From Alphaproteobacteria bacterium (GTDB lineage: Bacteria > Pseudomonadota > Alphaproteobacteria > RS24), in contig JAKMDW010000068.1 in NCBI GenBank assembly GCA_022426245.1, positions 1 to 55,104 on the forward strand: 55,104 nt of DNA. Direction: 5' to 3'. Positions 27,080 to 36,925 of the stretch are shown piece by piece. The notes beneath the pieces are model-generated. The model had not been told where the DNA came from, made no database searches, and saw nothing but the letters and a program-made list of their open reading frames with translations. The position numbers were made by a program, and so were the translations under genes. The first letter of the stretch is position 1, and every line of letters starts with the position of its first letter.

Positions 27080-27109
27080 CTTTTTTTTGGCATCATTTCT
27101 TCGGGCATC
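27064..27109. repeat. 17-nt direct repeat duplicating the rsmG start region
   Basis: TCATTTCTTCGGGCATC occurs at 27064-27080 and 27093-27109, 29 nt apart, with an 8-T run (27081-27088) between. Each copy carries, on the leftward strand, ATGCCCGAAGAAATGA. The offset is not a multiple of three, so the upstream ATG (27108) opens a 14-codon frame that stops inside the downstream copy. Confidence 0.9.
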
Positions 27110-27122
27110 AGTGCGGCCTTGG

Positions 27123-29033
27123 CTACTCAGCCGCGCTAGGTTTGGCGGGAATATTGGCTTTGCGCGCATGATGCAGCAACAATGTCAGCGCCGCCGGTGT
27201 CATGCCGTCGAGCCGTGCCGCTTGTCCCAAAGTGGCCGGTCGCGCGGCGGCCAACTTCTGGCGCACCTCCGTGGCCATGCCCTCCAGCGTCAAATAATCA
27301 ATGTCCTTCGGCAGTTGCAGCGCCTCGTCGCGGCGGAACGCCTCAATATCAGCCTGCTGGCGGTCAAGATATCCGGCATAGCGCGCATCGGTTTCAATCT
27401 GAAAACGAATATCATCATCCCATGTCGCCATTTCGGGCCAAATCGACGCAAGGTCCTGCCAATCAATTGACGGGTAAGCCAATAACTCAACCATATTGCG
27501 GCGCACACCGTCGGCGCGGATATGCAGGCCTTTTTCGCCGGCCTCATTGGGGGTCATTTGCCAGCTTGCGGCCAGCCCACGCGCCGCCTGCAGCTTGGCC
27601 ATTTTTGCGTCAAAATGCGCCGCCCGCTGGGCGCCGACAAGCCCCGCCGCCACGCCTTTAGCCGTCAGCCGCTGATCGGCATTATCGGCGCGCAGGGTGA
27701 GACGATATTCGGCCCGCGCCGTGAACATGCGATAGGGCTCTGAAACCCCTTTGGTCACCAAATCATCGATCATCACGCCGATATAAGCCTCAGCCCGGTC
27801 GAACATAACAGCGTCTTTGCCGCCCGCGGCGCGCGCCGCATTCATGCCGGCCACCAAACCCTGACCGGCGGCTTCTTCATAGCCGGTTGTGCCGTTAATT
27901 TGTCCGGCCAGATAAAGCCCCGGCAAGGCTTTCAGCTCCAGGCTGGGTTTCAAGGCGCGCGGGTCAACATAATCATATTCAATGGCATAACCGGGCCGCA
28001 TAATATGCACATTCTCAAGCCCCGGAATGGTGCGGATAAACGCATCTTGAATGTCTTCGGGCAATGAGGTTGAAATGCCATTGGGATACACTGTCGGGTC
28101 ATCAAGACCCTCCGGCTCGAGAAAGATTTGGTGCGCGATGCGATCGGGAAAGCGCACCACCTTATCCTCAATCGCCGGACAATAACGCGGGCCCACTCCG
28201 GCAATCTGACCCGAATAAACCGGCGATAATTTGACGTTTTTCTCGATAATGTCGAATGTCGCCTGATTGGTGTGGGTGATATGGCAGACGGTTTGCGGCA
28301 CGGTAATTTTATCGCTCATAAAGGAAAACGGCACCGGATTGTCATCGGCCGGTTGCGCTTCCAAAATATCCGTATTGATTGTGCGTCCATCGAGACGCGC
28401 CGGTGTGCCGGTTTTCATGCGCCCCAATTTCAGCGCACCGCTTTCGGCGGCCAGCGCGTAAAGGCGTTTTGACAGGGTAATGGCCGGAGCCTCCCCGTGG
28501 CGACCCGCCGGAATGCGTTGCGTACCAATATGCACAATGCCGTCGAGAAATGTGCCGGTGGTCAACACCACACAGGCCGCCTCAATGCGCCCGCCATCGC
28601 CGGTCACAATGCCACAACATCGGCCGTCCTCAACCACCACATCGTCAACAGGCCGAGCCAAAACAGTCAGGTTTTCGGTCGCGGCAATCGCTGCCTGCAT
28701 GGCTGTGCGATAAAGCTTGCGGTCGGCCTGGGTGCGTGGCCCGTGCACGGCCGGCCCTTTGCGCCGATTCAGCAACCGAAACTGGATGCCTGCCTGGTCG
28801 GCAACGCGACCCATCAGCCCGTCCAACGCATCTATTTCACGCACCAAATGGCCCTTGCCAACCCCGCCAATGGCCGGGTTGCAAGACATCTCGCCAATCG
28901 TCTCGCGCTTATGGGTGACCAGCAGAGTTTGCGCGCCAAAGCGCGCCGCCGCCGCCGCCGCTTCGCAACCGGCATGACCGCCACCAATGACAATCACATC
29001 ATAGCTCGGCGCGATTTGTGTCTCTGCACTCAT
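27123..29033 (-). CDS. mnmG: tRNA uridine-5-carboxymethylaminomethyl(34) synthesis enzyme MnmG
   Basis: This 636-residue FAD enzyme modifies wobble U34 of tRNAs together with MnmE. It has the dinucleotide-binding motif [12 protein letters not shown] (15-26), [24 protein letters not shown], and the two long GidA signatures including [12 protein letters not shown], with a C-terminal helical domain that contacts MnmE. The open frame continues upstream to 29195 through the parS site, but [19 protein letters not shown] fits the family start; no clear ribosome site is seen there (also ATG at 29051). It ends 14 nt from the upstream rsmG ATG copy. Confidence 0.96.
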   Translation of the reverse strand: MSAETQIAPSYDVIVIGGGHAGCEAAAAAARFGAQTLLVTHKRETIGEMSCNPAIGGVGKGHLVREIDALDGLMGRVADQAGIQFRLLNRRKGPAVHGPRTQADRKLYRTAMQAAIAATENLTVLARPVDDVVVEDGRCCGIVTGDGGRIEAACVVLTTGTFLDGIVHIGTQRIPAGRHGEAPAITLSKRLYALAAESGALKLGRMKTGTPARLDGRTINTDILEAQPADDNPVPFSFMSDKITVPQTVCHITHTNQATFDIIEKNVKLSPVYSGQIAGVGPRYCPAIEDKVVRFPDRIAHQIFLEPEGLDDPTVYPNGISTSLPEDIQDAFIRTIPGLENVHIMRPGYAIEYDYVDPRALKPSLELKALPGLYLAGQINGTTGYEEAAGQGLVAGMNAARAAGGKDAVMFDRAEAYIGVMIDDLVTKGVSEPYRMFTARAEYRLTLRADNADQRLTAKGVAAGLVGAQRAAHFDAKMAKLQAARGLAASWQMTPNEAGEKGLHIRADGVRRNMVELLAYPSIDWQDLASIWPEMATWDDDIRFQIETDARYAGYLDRQQADIEAFRRDEALQLPKDIDYLTLEGMATEVRQKLAAARPATLGQAARLDGMTPAALTLLLHHARKANIPAKPSAAE

Positions 29034-29112
29034 GGGGGCGTGATAGCGCATAAGCCCGCATGCCGACAAGCGATAATGCGTCGCGCGCACATGCCCCGAA
29101 TAAGATGTCGAT

Positions 29113-29128
29113 TGTTTCACGTGAAACA
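29113..29128. promoter_or_regulatory. parS site between mnmE and mnmG
   Basis: A second perfect TGTTTCACGTGAAACA palindrome lies 80 nt upstream of the mnmG ATG, 52 nt past the mnmE stop. With the site in rsmG it makes a parS pair 2.1 kb apart and 7-10 kb from the candidate origin. I saw no third perfect copy in the window. Confidence 0.97.
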
Positions 29129-29179
29129 TTTTCGCGCCTGCCGTTTGAGGCGCGGCTTTATCTGCGATCCGGGGCCCGA

Positions 29180-30592
29180 TTATTTCCCGATACAAAAATC
29201 GGCAAACACAATGTCGAGCAATTGTTCAATATCGACAGCCCCGGTCAGTCGGCCCAGCGCGCGCTGTGCCAAGCGCAAATCCTCAGCCGCCAATTCCAGC
29301 GCAGCGGCACTTTGTGCGGCGTCAATATGCCCGACCACTTCTTGCAGAATTTCGGTGTGGCGATGGCGCGTCACCAATACACTATCGCCAAGCCCGGCCT
29401 TCTCTTTCACCAAGTCACCAAGCCGCGCCATCAGCGCCTCTGCGCCCTCACCGGTTTTTGCCGATAGCGCAATATCATGGGCGCCGGTTTTCGGCTTCGA
29501 ATGTGCGTCGGGTTTTAGATCAGACTTATTGGCAAGGCGCAAATCAGCCTCGGCCAAGCGGCCTTTCACATCGTCCGGCATCGCGGCCAGCATTTCATCT
29601 GATGCCAGCGCCGCATCGGGTGCGCTGACCAGCACCACAATATCGGCTTCGTCGGCCGCTTGCTCGGCGCGGCGCACACCCTCGCGCTCAATATCGTCAC
29701 CCGCGGCGCGCAAACCGGCCGTATCAACCAGCGTCACCGGCACCCCATCAAGCACCATCGCCACCTCAATGGCATCGCGCGTTGTGCCCGCACGGGCGGA
29801 CACAATCGCCGCGTCGCGCCCGGCTAACATATTGAGAATGCTAGATTTTCCGGCATTTGGCGCGCCCAGCAAGGCAATCCGTACGCCGTCGCGCAACCGC
29901 AAGCCGCGGGTGTCGCCAATATGGGTCGCCAAGGATTTGCGCAAAGCCGGCAGGCCGGACAGCGCCGCTTGACCCAAGCCGCCCGGCAGGTCCTCATCAG
30001 CAAATTCCAAATCGGCCTCTAAATGCGCCAGCATGGTTTTAAGCGCCGCGCGCCATTCTTCCGCTTGGTGTTTTAATTTTCCACGCAATTGGTCGAGCGC
30101 ACGCGCTTGTTGCGCGCCGCCTTCCGCATCAATCAGGTCGGCAATCGCCTCGGCGGCGGTTAAATCCATTTTGCCATTGACCACGGCGCGACGTGTAAAC
30201 TCCCCGGCCTCGGCCGCGCGCACCCCGTCAAGACCGGACAGCGCCGTCAACACGGATTGGGTAACAGCCAAGCCGCCATGCAGATGCAGTTCCACCATAT
30301 CCTCGCCGGTAAAACTGTGCGGTGCCTCAAAGCGCAAGACCAGCGCCTCATCGAGCAGGCTTGCATCGACATCTGAGGCAGAGGCCGCACCCATAGGCGA
30401 TGCAAGCGGCGCATAGAGCGCGCGCAGCGCCGCTTGGCGCGGCGTCGGCAGGGCGGTGACGCCAAGCGCCGTCAGCGCCCCGACACAGCCTTTGCCGGAC
30501 AGCCGAATAATCGCCACGGCCGCGCGCACCGGCGCGGTCGAGAGTGCGAAAATCGTGGCATCGTGCCTATCGCCATAACTATCCGCCGACAT
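29180..30592 (-). CDS. mnmE: tRNA modification GTPase MnmE
   Basis: This 470-residue GTPase partners MnmG in tRNA wobble-uridine modification. An N-terminal formyl-THF-binding domain (~1-120) is followed by helical segments with an inserted G domain: GAPNAGKSS (243-251), LVDTAGLR (G3) and NKSD (G4). The protein ends in FADFCIGK, the conserved C-terminal Cys motif. ATG at 30590-30592 is used; a second ATG lies at 30598. The region upstream is shared with the divergent DUF255 gene (60 nt apart). Confidence 0.97.
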   Translation of the reverse strand: MSADSYGDRHDATIFALSTAPVRAAVAIIRLSGKGCVGALTALGVTALPTPRQAALRALYAPLASPMGAASASDVDASLLDEALVLRFEAPHSFTGEDMVELHLHGGLAVTQSVLTALSGLDGVRAAEAGEFTRRAVVNGKMDLTAAEAIADLIDAEGGAQQARALDQLRGKLKHQAEEWRAALKTMLAHLEADLEFADEDLPGGLGQAALSGLPALRKSLATHIGDTRGLRLRDGVRIALLGAPNAGKSSILNMLAGRDAAIVSARAGTTRDAIEVAMVLDGVPVTLVDTAGLRAAGDDIEREGVRRAEQAADEADIVVLVSAPDAALASDEMLAAMPDDVKGRLAEADLRLANKSDLKPDAHSKPKTGAHDIALSAKTGEGAEALMARLGDLVKEKAGLGDSVLVTRHRHTEILQEVVGHIDAAQSAAALELAAEDLRLAQRALGRLTGAVDIEQLLDIVFADFCIGK

Positions 30593-30651
30593 GGTCAAGT
30601 CTCGCCTCGTCTTGTCTTGTGCTGCATCGAATTTCGGCTAACCTGCCCGAC

Positions 30652-32724
30652 ATGACCGATAAAGGCAATATCGATAACAGGGCCGCCATCTTCGCGCGCA
30701 ATCGTCTGGCCGATGCGACCAGCCCCTATCTGTTGCAGCACAAGGATAACCCTGTGCATTGGCAGCCCTGGGGGGACGCGGTGTTTGAGGAGGCGCGCCG
30801 CCGCAATGTGCCGGTTCTCTTATCGGTCGGCTATGCGGCGTGCCATTGGTGCCACGTGATGGCGCATGAAAGCTTTGAAGATGATGCGGTCGCGGCATTG
30901 ATGAATGCCCATTTTGTTTGCATTAAACTCGACCGCGAAGAGCGTCCCGACCTCGATGAAATTTACATGAGCGCGCTATCGATGATGGGCGAACAGGGGG
31001 GCTGGCCGCTGACCATGTGTCTTGACGCCGATGGCGCCCCTTTTTGGGGCGGCACTTATTTTCCCAAAAACCCCCAATATGGCCGCCCGGGTTTTATGCA
31101 AATTCTGGCTGAGATAAATCGCATTTGGACCGAGACGCCTGACAAAATTATCGCCAACACCAAAGCCCTGACGCAATCATTGCGGGCCAAAGCGGCGGCC
31201 GATGCCCGCGGCGACATGCCGGTCGATTTACCGGCCCGCGCCGCACAGACCTTGGCAGAACATGTCGATATGCAAAAAGGCGGGCTGGCCGGAGCGCCAA
31301 AATTTCCCCAACCGTTTCTCTATCGGTTCTTATGGCAACAAGCCCAACTCGGCGGTAATGGCGCGATGCGCGACGCGGTTTTGGTCACGGCGCGAAAAAT
31401 CTGCCAGGGCGGCATATACGATCATCTGGGCGGCGGCTTTGCGCGCTATAGCGTCGATGCCGATTGGCTGGTGCCGCATTTTGAGAAAATGCTCTATGAC
31501 AATGCGCTGCTCATTGGCTGGCTGTGCGATCTGTATCGCGACACAAAAGACCCGCTTTTCGCCGCGCGCATTGAGGAGACCATAGGCTGGCTGGAGCGCG
31601 AAATGGTGACCCGAGAGGGCGCTTTTGCCGCCAGCCTTGATGCCGATACGGAGGGCGAGGAGGGTAGGTTTTATGTCTGGGACAAAGCCGAGATTGACGC
31701 CGTATTGGGCGACGACGCTGCGGCTTTTTGTGCGGCTTATGATGTTTCAGACAATGGCAATTTTGAGGGTAAAAACATTCCCAATCTTTTGTCTCATGAT
31801 GACGCGCCCTTGCCGGCGCTTGGCGGGGCGCGCGAAACGCTGCTGAAAACCCGCGCCGCCCGCACAGCGCCCGGGCGCGATGACAAAATTCTGGCCGATT
31901 GGAACGCCATGATGATTGCGGCGCTGGTCGAAGCAGCGCGCCTGTTTGAGCGCCCTGACTGGTTGCGCTTGGCCGAGACCGCCTATGATGCGGCGCGCCA
32001 CGCGCTGAGCAATGGGTCCGGCCAATTATGTCACGCCGCGCGTGACGGCAAACGGCTCGCCGTCTCGCTATCGGCAGATTATGCCTTTATGGGGCAGGCC
32101 GCAGCGGCGCTTTACGCCGCAACAGCCAAGCCGGATTATTTGCGCCAAGCGGTTGCCGATGCGGCTTATTTGCAGGCGCATTTTCATGACCGCACGCGCG
32201 GTGGTTATTTTGCCAATTTGGCCGATGAGGAAACCCTTTTGGTCAATAATAAGCCGGTGCAAGATAATGCCCAGCCCGCGGCCAATGCGGCGGTGCTCGA
32301 TTTATTTGCCGCGCTGGCCACCCTGACCGGCGACACCGCTTGGCACGATAAAGCCGAGCAGGGGTTTTCTGACCTGGCAGGTCATTTGGCGCAAGGCTAT
32401 CCGTCGATGACGGCGCTGCTTGGCACCCGCCTGGCGCTCGACAACGCCCTATCGATTATTATTATTGGGGGCGCTGAAGAGGCCAATGCGCTGGCAAGCG
32501 CCGCCTTCAGCCACCCGATATTTTGCCGCCATATTATTGTGCTGGCGCCCGATAGCGCGCTTGATGCCGCCCATCCGGCGCATGGCAAGCAGATGATTGA
32601 CGCCAAAGCCACAGCCTATATTTGCCCGGGCCAGAGCTGCCGCGCGCCATTAACCGACGCCGCCGCGCTCACCGCCGCGCTTGACGCATTGCTGGGGGCG
32701 CGACAAACTATCGGCACACCTTGA
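30652..32724 (+). CDS. DUF255 thioredoxin-fold protein (YyaL/SPATA20-like)
   Basis: This 690-residue protein has an N-terminal thioredoxin-like domain with [24 protein letters not shown] and [19 protein letters not shown] (C64, C67), then a large (alpha/alpha)6-barrel region resembling N-acylglucosamine epimerases ([33 protein letters not shown], about 260-295). The human homologue is SPATA20. Bacterial function is unknown; a redox or sugar-related role is usually proposed. MTDKGN was chosen as start, since the upstream extension overlaps the mnmE promoter side. It is followed 16 nt later by a dienelactone hydrolase gene. Confidence 0.9.
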   Translation: MTDKGNIDNRAAIFARNRLADATSPYLLQHKDNPVHWQPWGDAVFEEARRRNVPVLLSVGYAACHWCHVMAHESFEDDAVAALMNAHFVCIKLDREERPDLDEIYMSALSMMGEQGGWPLTMCLDADGAPFWGGTYFPKNPQYGRPGFMQILAEINRIWTETPDKIIANTKALTQSLRAKAAADARGDMPVDLPARAAQTLAEHVDMQKGGLAGAPKFPQPFLYRFLWQQAQLGGNGAMRDAVLVTARKICQGGIYDHLGGGFARYSVDADWLVPHFEKMLYDNALLIGWLCDLYRDTKDPLFAARIEETIGWLEREMVTREGAFAASLDADTEGEEGRFYVWDKAEIDAVLGDDAAAFCAAYDVSDNGNFEGKNIPNLLSHDDAPLPALGGARETLLKTRAARTAPGRDDKILADWNAMMIAALVEAARLFERPDWLRLAETAYDAARHALSNGSGQLCHAARDGKRLAVSLSADYAFMGQAAAALYAATAKPDYLRQAVADAAYLQAHFHDRTRGGYFANLADEETLLVNNKPVQDNAQPAANAAVLDLFAALATLTGDTAWHDKAEQGFSDLAGHLAQGYPSMTALLGTRLALDNALSIIIIGGAEEANALASAAFSHPIFCRHIIVLAPDSALDAAHPAHGKQMIDAKATAYICPGQSCRAPLTDAAALTAALDALLGARQTIGTP

Positions 32725-32740
32725 AAACGGGAGCAGCGAG

Positions 32741-33454
32741 ATGGGCGAAACGGTTCAGATTACCATTGGCAAAGATTATTTTGACGGCTATTTGGCGCGC
32801 CCCGCCGATCAGATATCGGGCGACACCAAAGTTGGCCCCAAGGGCGGGGTTGTTGTCATTCAAGAAATTTTCGGCGTGAATGCCGATATTAAAGAAACCG
32901 CTGACTGGCTGGCCGGCGAAGGTTATCTGGCCCTCGCCCCCGATTTGTTTTGGCGGCAAGAACGCGGCGTGGTGATGAGCGACGGCTCAGAGGCTGAATG
33001 GCAAAAAGCCATAGCATTGATGAACGGCTATGACGCCGATGAGGGTGTTGCCGACTTGCAGGCCTGCCTTGATTATTTGCGCGGCGTTGGCTGTGCCAAA
33101 GTGGGCACAATCGGGTTTTGTCTCGGCGGTCGCATGGTGTTTCTCGCCGCCTGCCGCACCAATGCAGACGCACACGCCTCTTATTACGGGGTCGGCATTG
33201 AGGGCCTATTGGGCGAGGCGGACAATATTACCGCGCCGACATTGGTTCACATTGCATCTGAAGATGAGTTTGTGCCGAAACAGGCACAAAGCGCGATTGT
33301 CGACGGCTTGGCGGCGCATGGGCTGGCAGAGGCACATATTTATGACGGCCAAGACCACGCTTTTGCCCGCCATAACGGTATGCATTATGACGCCGCCGCA
33401 ACCGAGCTGGCGCATGGCCGGACGCTCGATTTATTCGCCAAAGCACTGGCCTAG
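32741..33454 (+). CDS. dienelactone hydrolase family protein
   Basis: This 237-residue alpha/beta hydrolase uses a Cys-Asp-His triad: nucleophile in GTIGFCLGGRM, acid in HIASEDEFVP, and His in YDGQDHAFARHNG. The N-terminus IQEIFGVNADIKETADWLA is the family oxyanion region. The true substrate may be a lactone or ester unrelated to aromatic degradation, as no catabolic genes are near. GGGAG 7 nt before the ATG supports the start. The stop codon is the first of a five-copy 11-nt repeat. Confidence 0.92.
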   Translation: MGETVQITIGKDYFDGYLARPADQISGDTKVGPKGGVVVIQEIFGVNADIKETADWLAGEGYLALAPDLFWRQERGVVMSDGSEAEWQKAIALMNGYDADEGVADLQACLDYLRGVGCAKVGTIGFCLGGRMVFLAACRTNADAHASYYGVGIEGLLGEADNITAPTLVHIASEDEFVPKQAQSAIVDGLAAHGLAEAHIYDGQDHAFARHNGMHYDAAATELAHGRTLDLFAKALA

Positions 33455-33500
33455 AGCTGGCTTAGAGCTGGCTTAATATTGGTTCAAGACTGGCCTTGCT
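33446..33500. repeat. 5 x 11-nt tandem repeat across a stop codon
   Basis: Exactly five 11-nt units start at 33446, 33457, 33468, 33479 and 33490 (CTGGCCTAGAG, CTGGCTTAGAG, CTGGCTTAATA, TTGGTTCAAGA, CTGGCCTTGCT). The hydrolase stop TAG is at 33452-33454. Units 2 and 3 place TAG and TAA in the other two frames. It ends 5 nt before the convergent rho stop. Confidence 0.95.
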
Positions 33501-33505
33501 CCGAA

Positions 33506-34777
33506 TTAAGTGTTCATCGAGTCGAAAAACTCATCATTATTCTTGGTGTTTTTCAGCTTATCGATCAGGAACTCAGCCGCATCAACCGCGCCCATCGGGT
33601 TGAGGATGCGGCGCAGCACGTAGATTTTCGCCAATGCGCCCGGGTCAACCAACAGCTCTTCCTTACGCGTGCCCGATTTCATAATATCGATGGCTGGGAA
33701 GACCCGCTTGTCGGAGATTTTCCGGTCGAGCACGATTTCAGAATTACCCGTGCCTTTAAATTCTTCAAAAATAACCTCGTCCATACGCGAACCGGTTTCA
33801 ATCAAAGCGGTGGAAACAATCGTCAGCGAGCCGCCTTCTTCAATGTTCCGCGCCGCCCCGAAAAAGCGTTTCGGGCGCTGCAAGGCATTGGCATCAACGC
33901 CGCCCGTCAGCACTTTGCCCGAACTGGGCACGACCGTATTATAGGCGCGACCCAAGCGGGTAATGCTGTCGAGTAGAATGACCACATCGCGGCCACGCTC
34001 AACCAAGCGCTTGGCCTTCTCAATAACCATTTCCGCCACTTGCACATGGCGCGTTGCCGGTTCATCAAAGGTTGAGGACACAACCTCGCCCTCAACCGAG
34101 CGCTGCATGTCGGTCACCTCTTCCGGGCGCTCATCAATCAGCAGCACAATCAAATAACATTCCGGGTGATTGGCGGCGATGGATTGCGCGATGTTTTGCA
34201 TCAGCACGGTTTTACCGGTCCGCGGCGGTGCCACGATTATGGCGCGCTGGCCTTTACCCAGAGGCGACACAATATCGATAACCCGCGTCGACAAATCCTT
34301 GCGCGTCGGGTCGTCGATTTCCATGCTGATGGCTTCATCAGGATAAAGCGGTGTCAAATTATCAAAATGAACTTTCTGGCGGGCTTTTTCAGGGTCCTCA
34401 AAATTAATTTTATTGACCTTAAGAAGCGCAAAATAACGTTCCCCATCTTTGGGACTACGAATTTCCCCCTCCAGCGTATCGCCCGTGCGCAAGGCAAACC
34501 GACGAATTTGACTGGGGCTCACGTAAATATCATCCGGTCCCGGTAGATAATTTGCGTCCGGTGAACGCAAGAAACCGAAACCGTCTTGCAGCACTTCAAC
34601 CACGCCCTCGCCAATAATTGTCACATCATCATCAGCCAGTTTTTTCAAAATGGCGAATAACATATCCTGCTTCAGCATGGCCGACGCGTTTTCAATCTCA
34701 TGGGTTTCAGCAAACGCCAAAAGTTCGGTAGGTGATTTCGCCTTCAACGCTTCAAGTTTAATTTGGTCCATTGTCAT
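33506..34777 (-). CDS. rho: transcription termination factor Rho
   Basis: This 423-residue hexameric RNA helicase ends transcripts by pulling RNA from polymerase. It has the N-terminal Rho-N helices, a cold-shock-like RNA-binding domain with GFGFLRSP (67-74), Walker A APPRTGKT (183-190), Walker [20 protein letters not shown], and the Q/R-loop region [20 protein letters not shown]. It lacks the long N-terminal insertion of some actinobacterial Rhos. The ATG at 34775-34777 is used; the open frame starts at a TTG three codons earlier. It has a near-ideal promoter and a leader of about 110 nt, room for autoregulation. Confidence 0.97.
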   Translation of the reverse strand: MTMDQIKLEALKAKSPTELLAFAETHEIENASAMLKQDMLFAILKKLADDDVTIIGEGVVEVLQDGFGFLRSPDANYLPGPDDIYVSPSQIRRFALRTGDTLEGEIRSPKDGERYFALLKVNKINFEDPEKARQKVHFDNLTPLYPDEAISMEIDDPTRKDLSTRVIDIVSPLGKGQRAIIVAPPRTGKTVLMQNIAQSIAANHPECYLIVLLIDERPEEVTDMQRSVEGEVVSSTFDEPATRHVQVAEMVIEKAKRLVERGRDVVILLDSITRLGRAYNTVVPSSGKVLTGGVDANALQRPKRFFGAARNIEEGGSLTIVSTALIETGSRMDEVIFEEFKGTGNSEIVLDRKISDKRVFPAIDIMKSGTRKEELLVDPGALAKIYVLRRILNPMGAVDAAEFLIDKLKNTKNNDEFFDSMNT

Positions 34778-34895
34778 TCTCGCCAATTTTGAGGAAATGC
34801 TTTTTTAAAACACATGCGCCGCCCGATAGACCGGACGACCAACAGATTTTACGAAAAGCAAAAGTGCCGCCGTGCGGCTTTCGGTAGGAAAACTG

Positions 34896-34924
34896 ATTAT
34901 AGGCGAAAACGAAGACTATCTCAA
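34896..34924 (-). promoter_or_regulatory. sigma-70 promoter of rho
   Basis: On the leftward strand: TTGAGA (34924-34919), a 17-nt spacer, then TATAAT (34901-34896). The -10 is perfect and the -35 has one mismatch. Predicted start is about 34889, giving a leader of some 110 nt to the rho ATG. It lies between hemJ and rho. Confidence 0.85.
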
Positions 34925-34962
34925 GCGGCTTTCAAAAACCGGCCTTTGGGGCGCTTTCTCGC

Positions 34963-35412
34963 CTAAAATGGCTGCACCACAACCAAAATAACAATCACCA
35001 CCGTCAGCACTGGCGGCACTTCATTAATCATGCGGTAAAATCTCGATGGGCGTGGTGGCGTGCCGTCCAATAGCCTCTTGCGGGTAGCTGATAAAAACCC
35101 GTGATATGCTGACAATGCAACCACCACAGCCAATTTGCTGATAAGCCAAATATCAACAAGCGGCCAATGCCCGCCGGCAAATATTAGCGACAGACCGAAA
35201 ATCCACGCTGCCGCCATTGCCGGGGTCATGATGATGCGGAGTAATTTTTCTTCCATCACCGGAAACATCTCGCTTGGGGTTTTATTCTCCAATGCCTCGA
35301 CATGATACACAAATAACCGCGGCAGATAATACATGCCGGCCATCCAAAACATCACTGAGATAATGTGAAACGCCAAAAGCCACCGATAATAATCAGCCAA
35401 AAATTGCATCAT
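34963..35412 (-). CDS. hemJ: protoporphyrinogen IX oxidase HemJ
   Basis: This 149-residue membrane protein has four to five hydrophobic helices. It has a conserved His in the first helix (LLAFHIISVMFWMAG) and a conserved Lys in WLISKLAVV, both known from HemJ. HemJ oxidises protoporphyrinogen IX in organisms lacking HemG/HemY. A good ribosome site (AGAGGAAACAATA) precedes the ATG at 35412. It stands between hemE and rho, as in other alphaproteobacteria, but hemH is not in the group. Confidence 0.93.
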   Translation of the reverse strand: MMQFLADYYRWLLAFHIISVMFWMAGMYYLPRLFVYHVEALENKTPSEMFPVMEEKLLRIIMTPAMAAAWIFGLSLIFAGGHWPLVDIWLISKLAVVVALSAYHGFLSATRKRLLDGTPPRPSRFYRMINEVPPVLTVVIVILVVVQPF

Positions 35413-35462
35413 TATTGTTTCCTCTCGCCGCCATCAAAAATATTTCAAGCGCTTCGGCCAAC

Positions 35463-36500
35463 TCATCCGGCTGTGCGTATCAGCTCAATCAGCTGCGTTA
35501 CATTTTCAGGCGGCGTCTGCGGCACAATACCATGACCAAGGTTGAAAATATGCGAGGTATTTTTGGTCTTCGCCAGAATTTCCCGCACAGCATCGTCTAA
35601 CGCTGCGCCTCCGGCGGCCAGGATTTGCGGGTCGAGATTACCTTGCAACACCATCTCATCCCCGACCTCGCGGCGCACGGCGTCAATATCAGCGCTTGTA
35701 TCAAGCCCCAGCGCATCGCATCCGACAGCCGCACAATAATCCCCCATATGGGTTTTGGCGGCGCGCGGAAAAGCGATGATCGGCGCATCAACACCACGCG
35801 CGCGCAAGCCCCGAATGATTGCAGCCACCGGTGCAACGCACCATCGCTCAAAATCAGCACCCTCAAGCGAAGCCGCCCAGCTTTCAAAAAGCTGCAACAC
35901 TTCCGCACCGGCTTTTACCTGCGCGGCCAAATAATCCACCGTTGCCGCGACCAATATATCGATAATCGATTGAAACGCCGCCGCATCCCGCGCGGCCAAC
36001 TCGCGAGCCGGTGCTTGGTCTGGCGTGCCGCGTCCGGCCACCATATAGCTGGCCACGGTCCATGGCGCGCCGGCAAAGCCGATTAATGTCGTCGCTTTTG
36101 GCAGGCTTTTGGAAAGCCGATCAACCGTCTCACATATCGGTGCCAAACGAGCCGCCGCATTGTCTAGCGACAGGCTGTCGGCATTTTCTATCGGCGTTAG
36201 CCGCGGGCCTTCGCCGGTCTCAAACCATAGCTTTTGGCCCAGCGCCTGCGGAATTAACAAAATATCGGCAAATAAAATGGATGCGTCAAAACCATAGCGC
36301 CGTATCGGTTGTAGGGTAACCTCTTCGGCCAAAGACGGGGCATAGCATAAATCGAGAAACCCGCCCGCCTGTTCGCGCGTCGCGCGATATTCGGGCAAAT
36401 ATCGTCCGGCTTGTCGCATCAACCATATTGGCGGAGTCGCATCATGATGACCTTGCAAAACCCGCAAAAGTTTCTTTTCGGATGGCAGCTTCAAACTCAT
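35463..36500 (-). CDS. hemE: uroporphyrinogen decarboxylase
   Basis: This 345-residue cytosolic TIM-barrel enzyme removes four acetate carboxyls of uroporphyrinogen III to make coproporphyrinogen. It shows PPIWLMRQAGRYLPEYRATRE (residues 22-42) with the substrate-binding arginines and FADILLIPQALG with the catalytic Asp. AAGGAG sits 5 nt before the ATG. It is the first gene to the left of the candidate origin, a placement seen in Caulobacter and Rickettsia. Confidence 0.97.
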   Translation of the reverse strand: MSLKLPSEKKLLRVLQGHHDATPPIWLMRQAGRYLPEYRATREQAGGFLDLCYAPSLAEEVTLQPIRRYGFDASILFADILLIPQALGQKLWFETGEGPRLTPIENADSLSLDNAAARLAPICETVDRLSKSLPKATTLIGFAGAPWTVASYMVAGRGTPDQAPARELAARDAAAFQSIIDILVAATVDYLAAQVKAGAEVLQLFESWAASLEGADFERWCVAPVAAIIRGLRARGVDAPIIAFPRAAKTHMGDYCAAVGCDALGLDTSADIDAVRREVGDEMVLQGNLDPQILAAGGAALDDAVREILAKTKNTSHIFNLGHGIVPQTPPENVTQLIELIRTAG

Positions 36501-36652
36501 ATCTCTCCTTAACCGTTTTTCTTATTTAAATAAATAAAGGATGTTGTTGTTGTTGTGTCCGCCGTTTTCTGTTGATTACTGAGCTTAGCTATTTCTATCC
36601 CCAGATGAGACTAAGCCAAAAGTGTTCTGTGAAGATCGGGGAAAAATAAAAC

Positions 36653-36661
36653 TTATCCCCC
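36653..36661 (+). promoter_or_regulatory. DnaA-box-like site TTATCCCCC
   Basis: It has two mismatches to TTATCCACA. It is one of several TTATCC-led nonamers confined to the gap between hemE and PPSR. Confidence 0.5.
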
Positions 36662-36753
36662 AGCGATCCCCTAGCTATTTCAAACCAGTGTCAAACTGGC
36701 TTCTGGCAGTCCGACGCAGAGGACTGGGTTAACATTGCTAGGCTGTCTAATTG

Positions 36754-36771
36754 TGGGGATAAGGGGGATAA
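36754..36771 (-). promoter_or_regulatory. two abutting DnaA-box-like sites, leftward
   Basis: On the leftward strand TTATCCCCC (36771-36763) is followed with no gap by TTATCCCCA (36762-36754). They have two and one mismatches to TTATCCACA. Same orientation, back to back. Confidence 0.65.
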
Positions 36772-36796
36772 AAACGCGATGAATAAAACCCGATGA

Positions 36797-36880
36797 TTTG
36801 TCCCCGTTCTCCCAAATAGGCGAAAGTGATTTAATAAACCCTGTATAAACGGCGGCGACAAAAAGCATAGCGGGGACAAA
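36797..36880. repeat. 10-bp inverted repeat in the origin gap
   Basis: TTTGTCCCCG (36797-36806) and its exact reverse complement CGGGGACAAA (36871-36880) are 64 nt apart. A near copy, GCGGCGACAAAA at about 36850, makes a direct pair with the second arm. It may be a binding site for an initiation regulator. Confidence 0.7.
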
Positions 36881-36907
36881 ATTTCTTGGATTCGCGCGCA
36901 GCGCAAC

Positions 36908-36925
36908 TTATCCTCACTATTCACA
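36908..36925 (+). promoter_or_regulatory. two abutting DnaA-box-like sites, rightward
   Basis: TTATCCTCA (36908-36916) and CTATTCACA (36917-36925) abut in the same orientation, each one mismatch from a TTATNCACA-type box. They lie 32-49 nt before the PPSR ATG, mirror-wise to the pair at 36754-36771. Confidence 0.6.

Noticed and set aside
29034-29195. 54-residue N-terminal extension of mnmG through the parS site
   Set aside because: Family proteins begin at the dinucleotide-binding motif; the extension only reads through the parS palindrome and mnmE end.
28497-29972. 491-codon rightward open frame opposite mnmG and mnmE
   Set aside because: It lies wholly antisense to two certain genes, its translation is low-complexity Arg/Ala/Ser-rich without any motif, and it is a by-product of GC-rich codon use.
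36509-36529. CtrA site (TTAA-N7-TTAA) in the origin gap
   Set aside because: The two TTAA elements are 13 nt apart rather than 7, and no better match was found.
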